A stretch of 64,000 nucleotides of DNA from Echinococcus granulosus (lineage: Eukaryota; Platyhelminthes; Cestoda; Cyclophyllidea; Taeniidae), in the NCBI RefSeq assembly GCF_000524195.1, contig NW_020170477.1:217290-281289 (forward strand). The letters run 5' to 3'. Numbering within the stretch: the first letter of the stretch is position 1; each line of letters opens with the position of its first letter. Positions 11,201-23,833 of this stretch are shown here, piece after piece. A program made the translations under genes and the position numbers. The notes beneath the pieces were generated by a model, which did not search any database, was not told the DNA's origin, and saw nothing but the letters and a program-made list of their open reading frames with translations.

Positions 11201-14200
11201 ACAATTTTGTATACGAATTTTAGTTTCTAACATCTTTAGGAGTTCGACTTTTTGATCCTAAACCAATTCTAGCCATTAATATCAAAGAAGCTGGAAGTAC
11301 CATTGAGTGATCAGGAGTAGATGCTAGAGGTGTGTTCGCAGAAGTGAGGATTTGATGCTGATAAGGCGAAGACGACATCGCAGCAGGCGAGGAAGGCTCT
11401 GCAGTGTGAGAGGGTGGCGGTGGCAGAGAAGTAGGCCCACCTCTGCGCACACTCCCACCAAGCAATGAACTAGGAGATAGTGAAGGGGAAGGCTGCGAAG
11501 CAGACACAGAGGGAGGATCCCGAGCTTGCAGAGGTGGCTGGGGTAGAAAGAGTGTACTCGGCGGCCCCTGCACTTCCGTCACTTGGTCTTCTGATACAGC
11601 AACTGGTGTCGATGAAGATGGCCTTTGAATTGGCTGGTGTGAGGAAGGAACACTTCCAGAGGTCTCCATAGCAGCACGAACACTAACACCCACCTCTGAG
11701 GGTACCTAGAGAGGTTGCGATAGTTACAGGAAAAGGTGAAGTTCCACGCGAGCATTTAATATGCGGATATGAAAAATGAGAAATGGAAGGTTAAAGGGAA
11801 CTTGAAAGTCGAGCTTACCATGGCCATAGACGTTTGATCGGATTCACTGGGGCGTTGGTCTCCAGGGTAAGTCGAAGTCTTTGGGAGTGGTGATTGACGT
11901 ATGACTTGTGATGAGGGTGAGAGATGTGCTGGAGTTGGCGTAGAAGGAGGAAGCGTTTGTCCCTGCATTAACTGATGATGCGGAGAGGGACGCACCGGTT
12001 GTTGAAACGACTGCGAGTGACGCACAGACGTGGGTGATTGAGCGTAGTTTGAGAGAATTGGTGTGCCCCCACGGGCCTGCTCCAAACTACTACTTGAACT
12101 ACGACCGCCGCTCGGAGTCGAACCAGGAGTACCCGGAGGAGGACAGCTGGGGGGAAAGGGGGGCGAGACATGGGAAATTGCACCACTTCCTGAGATGTGC
12201 AAAGGAATAGGTGCACCAATGGATGCTGCTGAACCACCACCAGTTTGCATCAACGGATGCTGGGTGTGGGTGTGAGATGGCTGAACGCCAGTCCCGACAC
12301 CACTACTACTGCTGCTGCTGCCACCGCGAGGTGAAAGAGCATTCGAGCTAGCCCGAAACTGTGTCTTATTAGCACGTGCTTGATTCTACAAGAAATAACC
12401 GTTCTCATTAGGCGCAACACATTACCGCCTAAAAATTGTATATCATCAAAAAGATATGTGCTGAGTCTTACTACGAATTGTGAGCGGTTTTCTGAAGGCA
12501 AACGACGCCAGAGTTTTTGAATTTCACGAGCTCTGGCACGTGGATCAGGCCATTGGGTTTTCAGTTCTGGATGTACAATATTAGCGTAGAGAACTGGTGC
12601 AATAGTCGACCTGTCACCCAGCCGTTCTTCATCTTCCCACTTCTCGTAGTTGACGCGTCGATTGACCGGTCCAACAGCACCGCTGCCACCACTACCGGTC
12701 ATACTGTCACCACCACCAACTGCGCCCTCCAGACAGCCTGCACCAGGGGCCACTTGTGTGAGTGGAATAGGAAGCATTGATGGGGCCATGCCTTCAGAGA
12801 CTATTGGCTGTTCACCCCCGCCTCCTAACTGCATATCAACTGGTCGCCTGGGGCTCATGTCTACAGTGGAAATAAAACCTCTCAGTAAAGGCATTTATTC
12901 AATAATTTGTGAATTATCTGAGTCCATGAACAAAGCGCGACAGAGTATTCAAAGAATATGGAAATAAACCAAAAGACGCATTAGTACAGTGATAAGCTAA
13001 TCGATAAAAACTAAATGCATACCCTGCCGCAGCATTGTTTTGAGTTGCTGATTTATAAGTATACCACCTTCAGAACCCATATGTGTAGGATCGTATGGGA
13101 CGGGTAGCGGAGACTGTCGCGATTTTAGTGGCAGCGCTCCTGATCCACTTGATGGTGGCATAAGGCTCGGAGGCATTCCTCGATACACTGCTGCCGCCTG
13201 GAACCTCTGTTGCTGTTGCTGCTGGCTCGCTGTCATATAGGTCGTTTGCGATTGGAATTGAGCATACCTTTGCGGTAGAGGTTGTCTCCATCCCACAGGT
13301 GGCCTCGATCCTGGATAAGGTGGAGGTGGGGGTGGTTGTGGTACACTAGGATCTACCATAGCCCCAGAGAAATTCTGTTGCTGTTGAAGGTAAAACTGGG
13401 CGCGTTGTTGTTGCTGTTGTTGAGGCAGCATTCCTCGAGGAGGATACTGGGGGGTGCGAGGCGGGTAATTTGGAATCACAGACTGGCCCTCGCTCTGGAG
13501 AGGGAAGGGGGATGGTGCAGACACCTGAGTCTGCATTGGTTCCGCCTTGGAAAGTAGGCCAGGCTGGGGCGTCGGTGGTGGTGGGGGCGATGTGCCCTCG
13601 GAGGGGAGACCAACACTGCCGCCGCTTCCACCACCGCCGGTGGTTTCGAATTCAATCAGCTGCGATTCGATGTCTAGAGCACTCAATTCCGGCAGGAGTT
13701 GAGATTCTGGTTGAGACTGCTGAACTTGTGCAAGAGAGGTCGAATTAACAGACTGTTGTTGTGATGCCTGCTGCATATCCTGCGATCTTGGTGAGGGGAT
13801 AGCCTGGCTTTCATCAGAAAATATTGGCCGACTTTGCAATTGCTGTTGTTGATAACTTACATCCGAAATTGACTGGTGAGAGGTAAAATCAAACTAGAAT
13901 CAGTCAGCTAATGAAAGTGTTCCAAACAGTGAATATTGCTGGAAAAAAACATACCCTAGGCGGCGAGTCAGCGGTGGATTTTTGATCGGATGCGGAAACG
14001 AATTGTTGAGAGGGCCGTTGTGGTTGATCAGTAAAAGCGTTCATTGACAGAGAGCCCTGCGGAACGGAAAGACGTTGTTTCAGTGAAGATGACTCGCTGT
14101 ATGTAGGGCCAGCAGTAATTGATGCACTCGAGGACACGGAAGCAGGACGTGTAGCGTCAGAAGTGCTGGCAAAGTTACCAGCCAAGTTCAAGAAGTCATC

Positions 14201-17200
14201 AACGAGCATGTAATCATTCACATCATCGAAGCCTGCAAAGGTAAAGTTAGATCTTAAAAGCAATTAAAAATGCAAGATGATTTGAATTGCAAGAAGCGTG
14301 TTGAAATATACTAGTTTGCAATTGGGAGGCAGATTCAACTGGGCGCGTTTGTAGCTTCGGTTTTGGAGTGGGCGATTGCAGCGGTCGAGATTTGGCAGCG
14401 TCGCCTCCCACATTGGTGGAAGTTGAGGGTACATTGAAGACCTCGTCCACTTCTTCCCTACCCTCTTCCTCAAAGCTGTCCATTGTACCCTCGTCCTCGC
14501 CGTACTCCTCCTCATCAGCGAGGGCATCTTCCTCCAAAAGGTCATCAGCGTTGGCTGCCGCACTCGCAGTGAAGGGCGACTCGCCGGACCAGAGATTTGT
14601 TCGACCGCTTGAGCACGGAATGGGCGAGGCCAAACCACTCCGTGGGCTCGCTATCTTCGAAGATTGGGCAGAACGACTCCAGGCATCAGTCTGTATAGAA
14701 ATGAAGTCCAAGTTACATTCCACAGGCTTTTGATAGGATGAGAACCAACTAACCAGCCTTGATAAATCAGCAGTGATCCTATCGAGTACAGCTTTGAAAC
14801 CTAGTCACTTGACTGAGGTGGATTCCTTCAACAAAGTGAGCAAAACTACGAATTAACTTGCAAGTTGCACGTCTCAAAATTTGAAAATAAACTCAACTAT
14901 ATATATGTCGTTAGCAAAATCTCCCACAGAAACCAAGTGGAATTGGAGTTGGAGACCTTCTACCGGCCACCAAGTTATCCAGACACTGAATCAACCGCAA
15001 AAATATGAGAAAACATTTAATTGTCAAAAAAGTGAGAAAAGGTATGATACTATTAAACCACTTGCTCCTCAGGTTTTACCGTCCGACTGCCAAAAATGCT
15101 GCGCAGGAAATCAACGCGAAATAATGAAAAAACTAACCATTCTCCTTAAGTTCGACGATTCTCCCAGTTGATATTGTTCACCAGAGGATATAGCTCCATT
15201 TCGACTTCCAGTCCCCACTTGGCAAGAGGTAGAGGGCTTGCGACGTCGTTTCTTCCCGATAACGGCAGCCATCGCGCCAGCTGCAGTGGCGTCACTGGAG
15301 GCCGAGGAGAGCAACTTATCACCGTAGAAAGCTTGCATCAGGTATTCAGGGTAGCTTTCCTCCAAATCAGACTTCTTCCTGTTGGGACGCCGCTTCTTGC
15401 CGATGAGCGGAGGTGCGCCTGGCACCTTTGGAGCACCCTGCACACCTGTTGATGCCAGCTGCGATTTCTTTGTCTGAAAGGCACCAAGTATTGCCAATTC
15501 CCAGACAAGTTTTTGCTGAGGTTGAAACAAACACAAATAAAGGTCAGCGTGTACAAATGGTGCGCGAGATACAGAAAGGTAAAGATACTGGGGAATAAGA
15601 AACCAGAGAATGACTGCTGTCATCGACATTTAATCAAGGGCAACTTAGTAAAACACATAACCATAGCACAGCTTTATTTATTTCCGAAGGATTTTTAGTG
15701 CAAAAAACTACATCCGTTAATTTGTTTTAAAATAATTTATACGTCGATAGGGTACAAGTGCCAGAATGTTTCTATTTCTTCAAAATGTGCATACAAACTT
15801 ATCACCAAATGTCAAGGACATAAAACTCAATTTTTGCACTTATTAAGATATAATACTCCACTTTCCATTGTTTGCCAATGAGCTAGTTATTCATACGTCA
15901 CATGCGGTTAGTTCAATCAGTTACATTTTCAACCACAGATTAAAAAAGAGACATTATTTATTTCCGGGAGATATAAACTTTCAAATGAACAAATCCTGCC
16001 TGATAAACACGTGAGGGCCTTGCGCGGAAGCCACCTACGCCAAGATTGAGGTGACGTCGCGATACCCCAGCGTTTGCCTTGGTTTTTTTGCTAGCTGAAG
16101 GTGCCTACAAGCAAAAAAAGAGCAACGAGAAGCCAAAGAAAGGGAAGAGAATGGGTAGATAACGTTACGAATTGACTGCAGCAGTACTCACGTTCATGAT
16201 TGTAGCAGCAGCAACAGTGGCGACATTTGAGACCACAGAAGAGGAAGAATCGGTGGGGAGGAGAGAGGGAGCGGCACCGCCTGTTGCAGTGGAGCTCGAA
16301 TCGCCAGTTGCACCACCGCCATGAACCGTGTCCTCCTCCGAGATCACACTTCGTGGTGACTTGGCTATCTCCCTGTAGATGGCTGATGTGAACTCCGAGT
16401 CGGCGTCTGCACCTGAGTGTTGGCTGATTTCTTCATCCATCTGCGCATAAGACAAATGGTAAAAAAAGTCAAACCAAATCAATAAATCTATTAATGACAC
16501 CTTCCCAATCAAAAAAGCAATGCGGTATTAAATAGACAAGTGAGTGGACTGAAATGCCTAAGTAAACCTTAAGAACAAGAGGGTTTGTAGTATCAGACTC
16601 AAACTGCAGAACGAGTTACCATTTCAACTAAAATGCTTCAATACTAGTAAACGCCGTAAGTTTTACACCTACTGGAGTGTACACAGACGGCGGAGCAGTG
16701 TCCACAGCGGAATGGGCGTCTGGAGTAGCAGTTGCAGAAGCTTGAGGGTTTTTCTGGCGCGGAACAGCAGGTGGTCGCTTCGGCTGCCCTTTCACCATTG
16801 CTCTGCGGATCGTATTCAGACCAGTTCGACTAAGCACGACACCATCCATGAAAAATAACCTACAATGTGTGAAAAAAAAACAAGTCCGGCAAGGCTAGGA
16901 ATTTACAGTCACCACACATTTTTCATGATGAATGTAAGAATTGGAGGCCAAAAAATAAGATATGAAGCTTTAATAATGGTGATAAATACAATGATGATGT
17001 CAAAAACGCACTTCGGATCAGGCGAATCCTGTTCGTCATCAGACCGTGTAGTCGAGGAGCCAGCTGATCCAAGTCCGGGTGGCTAAAGTAAGTAACACTG
17101 AGCTAGGTCGAAAATCCCTACCACTCAAAGTCATTACAGGATATCTCTCTCACCAGCCTCTCCCCAAAGTAAGGATCACCACCTTCAGATCGCCAGGTAG

Positions 17201-20200
17201 ACAGAAAGGGGATAGAGGTATCATGTGTAGTACGAAAGTTCAACAACTATAAAGCACAGAAAAAAAGTATCCAATATACGATTAATTAGCGGTGAATGAA
17301 GATCCATGGCAGGTTCATACACAGACAACCACCACACGTGATATTAAAAGGGAAGACAAGGATGACTCACCTGTTGGTGACCCAACCCATAGGGAGATCC
17401 GTGCTCCCGACAGAGGGCACATGTGTACCCACCATCGACGACGAAATCAACTTCCTCTTCAGTGCGTATTTGATCACATCCAGCATGAGACCAACGTTCA
17501 CATTCAGCACATTTAATCAGAAGATCACCATCATGGTAAGGCAGAGTGCAGGCAGGACAAGTGGTGGTAGAGGTACAGGGAGCGCACTGCGTATAGTTCG
17601 AGGACCATTCACAGTTGGTACCGGGCGATCGTCTACCGCATTGCAGACAGGAAACGCAGTTGGTACACTTCCAGTTACCCTGTAATGCAGTCAAAGAAAT
17701 TATCTTGGAAAAGAGGTCACGGAAATACCGGTGCACTAACATGCGCACACATAGTGGAAACAATCAAACCACGCACATAGAGAAAAAAATTGACGGAATA
17801 CCGGTCCTAACAATAGGTTCAGGCTTGTTACCTTTTACAAAACGTGGCTAATCAGAATTCAGTAACAACGAGCCATTTCGAAGTACCAAACATCTGATAT
17901 CATTATGGAAGTTAAACGCGTTCGACTATTTCCGTCACAACCGAAGACTAATTGAAAATCTTGCAGCGCCCAAAAAAACGAGCCAGCCAAACTAAGCTCT
18001 GAGCAAAGGATAAACACAAAATGTGGGAGACATATAAGCATCTGGAGCGGACGAGAAGTAGCAAGCGACGCGGATGGAGGTGCACCATAAAGAGACGCCT
18101 ACTGAGCCTATGCGACAACCAGAACTCTACCTCCAAACTTCTAAACCGTCGTCTACGGCAATGAGGAACCAAGGGGAGAAACTGTGCGTGGAGAGCAGCC
18201 AGTTTCGCACGGGCAGCTGGGGAATTGTCACCAGAAGCATCAGCACTGGAACTGCGCGTGACTGTGCCTACCTTGGGCACCTCCTTGAGGGGTGGATTGA
18301 GGCAGAAGGTGTGATAACTGATGTCGCAGTCATCACAGAGCAGAAGGAGGTTCTCATCCGTGGCTCGACCGCATCCCTCACAGATAGTGCACTCCAGGCA
18401 ACGCCAGCCCTTCTCAAGCACGGTTCGAGAGACGCGACTCAAATCCCCACAAAAAATGTGGAAACATTGGCCGCACTGAGCACAGGGTATGATCGGATCA
18501 GGGCCAGTTCCAAAAGAACCACAGGTTGTACACATATCCTGCTCCAGCATAAAACGGTCGTCTTTGAGGCTAATCACCACCGTACTCGGATGGTCGTCCT
18601 TCTCGGAGCTGGACTTTGACTCGCACTACAAAGATAGGAAAGAAAACAAGTCATTCGCATTGAAACCACACAAACTCACATAAAATCGGTAAACTATGTA
18701 ACAAAACTCGTGAGAAAAAAGTGAGAACATGGCATCAAAAAAACTAGATAATACGAAGTTCTAGGAAGGCATTTGATTACCTCCTGAGGCATAATCCAAA
18801 AGGTAGATCAGGCTAAAAAGTTCCAGGCTATCAAATGAAACGAGCTCTCCAGAGAAGAAAATAAGCCTTAAGCAGTACACTTTCAGTAGGTTGAATTCCC
18901 TCAGACCACGCACGTTACTGGCAATGATAGCACCATCAACCTAATGCGCTGACCGTGACAAAATTTTGTCAGAATGAGAGGTGCTCTCTCGCTCTCTCTC
19001 CGGGTTGATTACACGTTCGTTCACGCATGTTATCTTGCGTTAGCCATCGAGACCAATCAAACAGCGACTATTGATCAAGGTCACACGTCTGCACGCGAAG
19101 TTGAGACGAGGTTAGATGGTGCGGAGCACACCTAGGGGCGCGGCTCCTCCCTCAGTCAGCAAATGGAAACTACGCGTATAATAGAGTAAGTAGTGATCAA
19201 TTGGATTTTGCTAGCATTCTATTGGTATTCTTTTTTGAACCAAGAAACAAAACAAACAAACAAGCAAACACATTACGCAATTTAATTGACAAAGGGGAGC
19301 CGAAAAAGGGAGGGGTCTGGCTTATGCTATCCATCTGTATATTTAAATGAGCCGCGGAGTATAGCTAAGAAGCTGCAAATCTAATCTTTTTAATTAAAAA
19401 GAAGATATTGGAGATTCTGAGGGGAGAAACAACAGTAAACAAATGTAACAAAAACTATTGTGGTGGAGTGAGAGTGAAGTAATTTACTTTGACTGTCCAG
19501 CAGTTCCGATTGTCAATGTAGCGAACAAATCGTACCTAAGGGGAGGGGGTGAGTGAAACAAAGTAAAATGTAAAACACACGACTTGCTAGCTAGGCGTCA
19601 ACTAAGACAATCAACCGAACAAAAACAAGAAAACACGGATACATTTTCAGAATCCGGCGAGCAGTGAGAGAGGAGATGCTGCTGTTTCCTGTCTATCTTG
19701 CTTGGACGTCCACGTTTTTTGAAGCGTAGTGTCAGAGTCAACGGGGGATCGCGACTAAAATGATGTGCTGAATGTTTGGACTCCGTTTGGATTAAGTGTA
19801 TCGGTGGGATAAACGCGCCAGGTGAAGGCGATTGTGGATGCACTTTCTCATGACTCGGAGGGAGCATACGCGACTGTGGGATAATTTTAATCACATCCTG
19901 AAAGAGTCCGCAGTAAAGAGAAGACGTCCTGGTTTGAAAATACAGATTGAAAAGCCATGGGTTAGTTGGCAGGAGACTTACAGCAACGGCCTTGCGATTC
20001 TTTGAGCGTCGAGAGCGTGTCCCACCACCACTGGCCAAATTGGCCATGGCATTGCTCAAGGAACGCTTGGCATTCACTGTCTTCGCAATCTGAGGCTTTG
20101 ATGAAGTGAAGTAAGGGTTCAGCGTCGTTGGAACATTGCTGGAGAGCTGCAGACATGAAAAATTACTTGAACAAGTCTTTAGCGACACTTGACAAAATAC

Positions 20201-23200
20201 ACCAGCCGACCAGACAATTGACCTTACAGGAGTGAAAATCCTAACAGCAACCGATTACAAAAATGAATATGAATTTTGTTACTTCTAAGTGGTTTTAGTA
20301 GTCAGATCCGCGTATATGGAATGGAGGTTTCCAGCTCAAATGTAAGCGCGTCCAAATAACTAAAACGAACAATTTTACCATACTGCGTAAAAAGACATTA
20401 GGGAATTCAAAATTAGTCTTTTTTGAACTTCAAACCAAATACGCGAGGTAGTTTTAATTTTTAATTGCTGTGAAGATAATATCAATGCTATTTCAAGTAA
20501 GCTCTTTTTGAGCCATCTTAAATAGGCTTTTGAAAATGAGTTCCGTCGTGGAACCCATGGCGCGTGAGCAGTCCCAAAACGAATTGCAGAAAGAGAACCG
20601 TTAGAAATGCCAAAGGGGTACCTGAAAATCCATTTAACAGCCGTCGCATACATTAGAACTTATACCTCTGAAGCTCTTACCGTAACACTCGAGGCTTTTT
20701 GCGACCAGATCAAGCTCCCTTTAAGATTACAAAATTCCCGTCGATAGTTCAAGCGGCCTGCCTACTCAATCGCACAAAGCAACCCATTGACTAGAGAAGA
20801 AACACAACAAACGTACCTTCGAGAGAGGTTTGCACGAATCGTTATGGTCCAGTTTGATACTTTTCCTTGCCATTTCGCTCATGCTCGCCGAGACCGATTT
20901 GGACTTGGTTAGACTGCCTGGAGGCCGTCCCACTGCCCTGTGGGTGCGCATGGTCCCACTTCCCCCTGCTCCAACGCCGCGGGGAGATTTAAGCAGACTG
21001 ACCGTAGGTGACACAAGGGAATCCGTGGTGAGAGAGCTCGTCTGCTTGCCTGGATCTGTCGTTGGGGTAGTGGAGGTGGAATCAGCATTGCCGCCGATGA
21101 ATGATGGCCCTCTATTCGGCACGGTGACCGAGGAGGGGGGGACCTGGGGATGAAGATCGTCTGCAAGGGAGGGACTGGCGCTAGCGACAATTGAGTTAGC
21201 GTCACCCATGTCGCTACTGCCAGCACCACCAGCAAAGGGACTTGTACGAAGACTGGCAGTGGCCGAAAGGACCTACAATTAGAGGCAATCATGCACTGCA
21301 AGTTCAAAATTTGGCTTGACTTGTTGAATTGAGAAGTTCAAGCAATTCTACTAACAAACGTACATAAATGTTTTTTTTTCCTTTGTAGAAAAGCTATGCA
21401 ATAAGGAAACATCAAGTAAATACTATAACTTCATTAATGACTACATAGAACCTTGTCTTTATAGTGAATATGTTGTGGTAAAATTTAGCGGCTTTGAACA
21501 ATTGCCTCCACAAGGTCTGGTTTCTCAACGTACCTTTTCAACATAACACAAGGCAACTCATTTGCCTATTTATTTAAACAAGCAACCTCTTACAGGTAAC
21601 AGTAAGTTAATGAAGCGTACAAGTTGCATAAAACGTCGAACAAGTGAGCGAGCGCAGAAAAACGGAGGCAGCAAATTCTCAAAAATACGCGAAAAAGTAT
21701 ATTTGTTTACCAGTGAAAAGTGATTAAAGACGAATGTGAGCATAGATGCAGAATACCTCACTGGGTGTAGCTGAATCCCGATTCCTACAGGAGGGACAGA
21801 AGTAGCTCCCGCCGCCGCAGCCGGTGGTGGTCTGAGAGCCTGCAGTATCATCGCTTCCCATAGCGCCACAACCGACAACGCCACCTCCTCCCGCGCCACC
21901 AGCGGGAGCAGTGCCGAGGGAGGGAGAGGATGAAGAGTGGGGGGAGGAGAGGGAGGACTGACCCACTGGATCACAATCGTAATGGACCATTCGTCGGCAT
22001 CCGTTGCACCGACGACTCGGCCACACCAGCGGAGGATTTGGCGTTGCGGCCCCGCCCGAGCCTCCGTTCGACTTCGAAAAAGACTATAGCTCAAACCCTA
22101 TGTAAATTTTGGTCCCACATACCAATCGTAGATGTATAAGGAACTGCTAAGAGTCCTCTTACAGAAGAAAGGCACGAAATCAGGCTAATGAACAGCATTA
22201 ATATGAAAATATGGAAGAATGTGCGGAACCACTAATGAGACGTGTGGCTCGAACATGCTTTTGGGCGGCGTTGTTTGTATTAGTGGAGTAATATTTCAGA
22301 GGACTGGCGAGCATATACGTAAATATAAAAGTTATAAAGTAAAACCTACAGTGACACAGCATCGCCATGCACGTTCACAAACGGCACAGCAAGCGTTTTG
22401 ACGTTTTCGGGTATGGAAGCATCGATCACATAGGGTATAGTTTGCATGCCATCGTATGGTAGGCTAGAGGCATTACAATAAGTAAGAATCAGAATTTAAG
22501 ACAAAATATGAAGCAACAACCCGAACCTGTTCAAGGCTTTCCGTTTCTAGAGGAGCACCAAAACCCTTTGAAAAGAAGCGACGGAGACCACAATCCATAC
22601 AAATGCGGCAACGTTCGCATTTAAAGCCGTTTTTGGGTATATTCGCAACAGGAGGCTTCAAACAGTATGTGTGAAAGCCTTTGTCGCAGACATCACAAAT
22701 AACCATTTTTGTTTCGTCCTTGCTTTCACTGAACAAAAAGGCAATTTCAAACCAACAAAATGAACGAACCTGCAAATAAGACAAGTCTTGCATTCAGGAC
22801 ACTGCCATCCAACACGAACAGTTGTACTCAGCATCAGTGGTGGCTCAAGACAAGGATTGTGGAAGTGATTGCCGCAACTGGTACAAAAGATCATTTCCGT
22901 TACGTCATTCAGTCGACCACATACCAAACATGGAGTAACATTTTCCCCTAGACATGGTACAAGGTCCAAGTGAGAGGGACAAAATATTGTCAGAGTTTTA
23001 ATCTCCTCAAAACAACCAGCGCCCACAGCACAAGGAAAGTGGAAACTTCGAGGACAACCTTCAGCCCGGCAGGAAATGCTGGCACCGAAGCGTCTACACA
23101 GTGCGCACTCCACTTTCATGGCCTTTACAGCGGCTTCCTCAACACCCTCAAAAGCCATCTATGGTAAAGAGGTAATTGGACCAAGAAGCACATACTTGGT

Positions 23201-23833
23201 CGTTCATTATAACTCCGTCCGACCACGAAGCACAGCAATGATGGGCGTATAGCCAACTTCCCTCCCCTCCTTCCCGTGGAGCACAGGCAATAAGCAAATT
23301 CTCCAGGACAAGCTTCTCACCAGATCCACCCGAAGATGGCCATCCAATTTCACGAAGCTCATCGATGTAACCGAAAGGTCTGCCTTCAGAGTCGGAGAAG
23401 GCATTTGGAAGGCCACTCAAAATGGGCTTACCGTCAGGTCTAGAGTATATAGAAGCCCATTTAAGATAACTTACTCTAAAATTTTACCCTCTTGCAGACG
23501 TCTACATGCATCTAATGCACAGTGATTACCAACCAAGTGGTCAGAAGGTGTAAGAGGTAGGTTTAGTGTGCAGAGAATAGATTGTTCAGAGGCTGCCTGA
23601 TTCAGTTTCCATGACAGAGCTCGCCTGAGAGCTGGTGGGTGAGACTTCAGCTCCGTGTACCATTCCGGTAGACGCGAGGGGGAGCGTGATGTACGAAATC
23701 GGACAAGTTTGCCTTGGCCAAACTTGGCAGATGAGTCCATTCCACAAAACACGCATCGTGGCGACCCCAAGACGGAAGATGAAGCGTGTTTTCCATCGCA
23801 GTGTGGAGCCGGTGTGAAGTCCCTATCATCCAT
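8268..23833 (-). CDS. LPT: LPT-type (N-terminal half of KMT2C/KMT2D) PHD-finger protein, 3017 aa, no SET domain
   Basis: Subunit-type protein of the MLL3/4 (COMPASS-like) enhancer complex. Twenty-seven exons fit in phase: 23833-23475, 23439-23196, 23158-22770, 22728-22527, 22083-21757, 21272-20817, 20146-19982, 19897-19643, 18625-18272, 17679-17371, 17082-17012, 16859-16667, 16440-16192, 16104-16009, 15473-15138, 14690-14312, 14232-13955, 13872-13023, 12860-12472, 12385-11819, 11705-11301, 11090-10701, 10573-10241, 10073-9579, 9477-9177, 9066-8437, 8299-8268. Domains: extended PHD (about 27-264), PHD2 (278-324), PHD3 (328-374), a Cys-rich patch (424-500), AT-hook-like RGRP (776), PHD4-6 (831-878, 881-928, 958-1007), the conserved [15 protein letters not shown] block (near 1255) and an HMG box (about 1925-1985). 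A Gln/Pro-rich body follows. Order and sequence match animal KMT2D up to its glutamine-rich region; FYRN, FYRC and SET are absent. The ATG has an in-frame TAA just upstream. The 16009 boundary is the least certain. Drosophila and planarians encode LPT apart from the SET protein trr. Confidence 0.92.
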
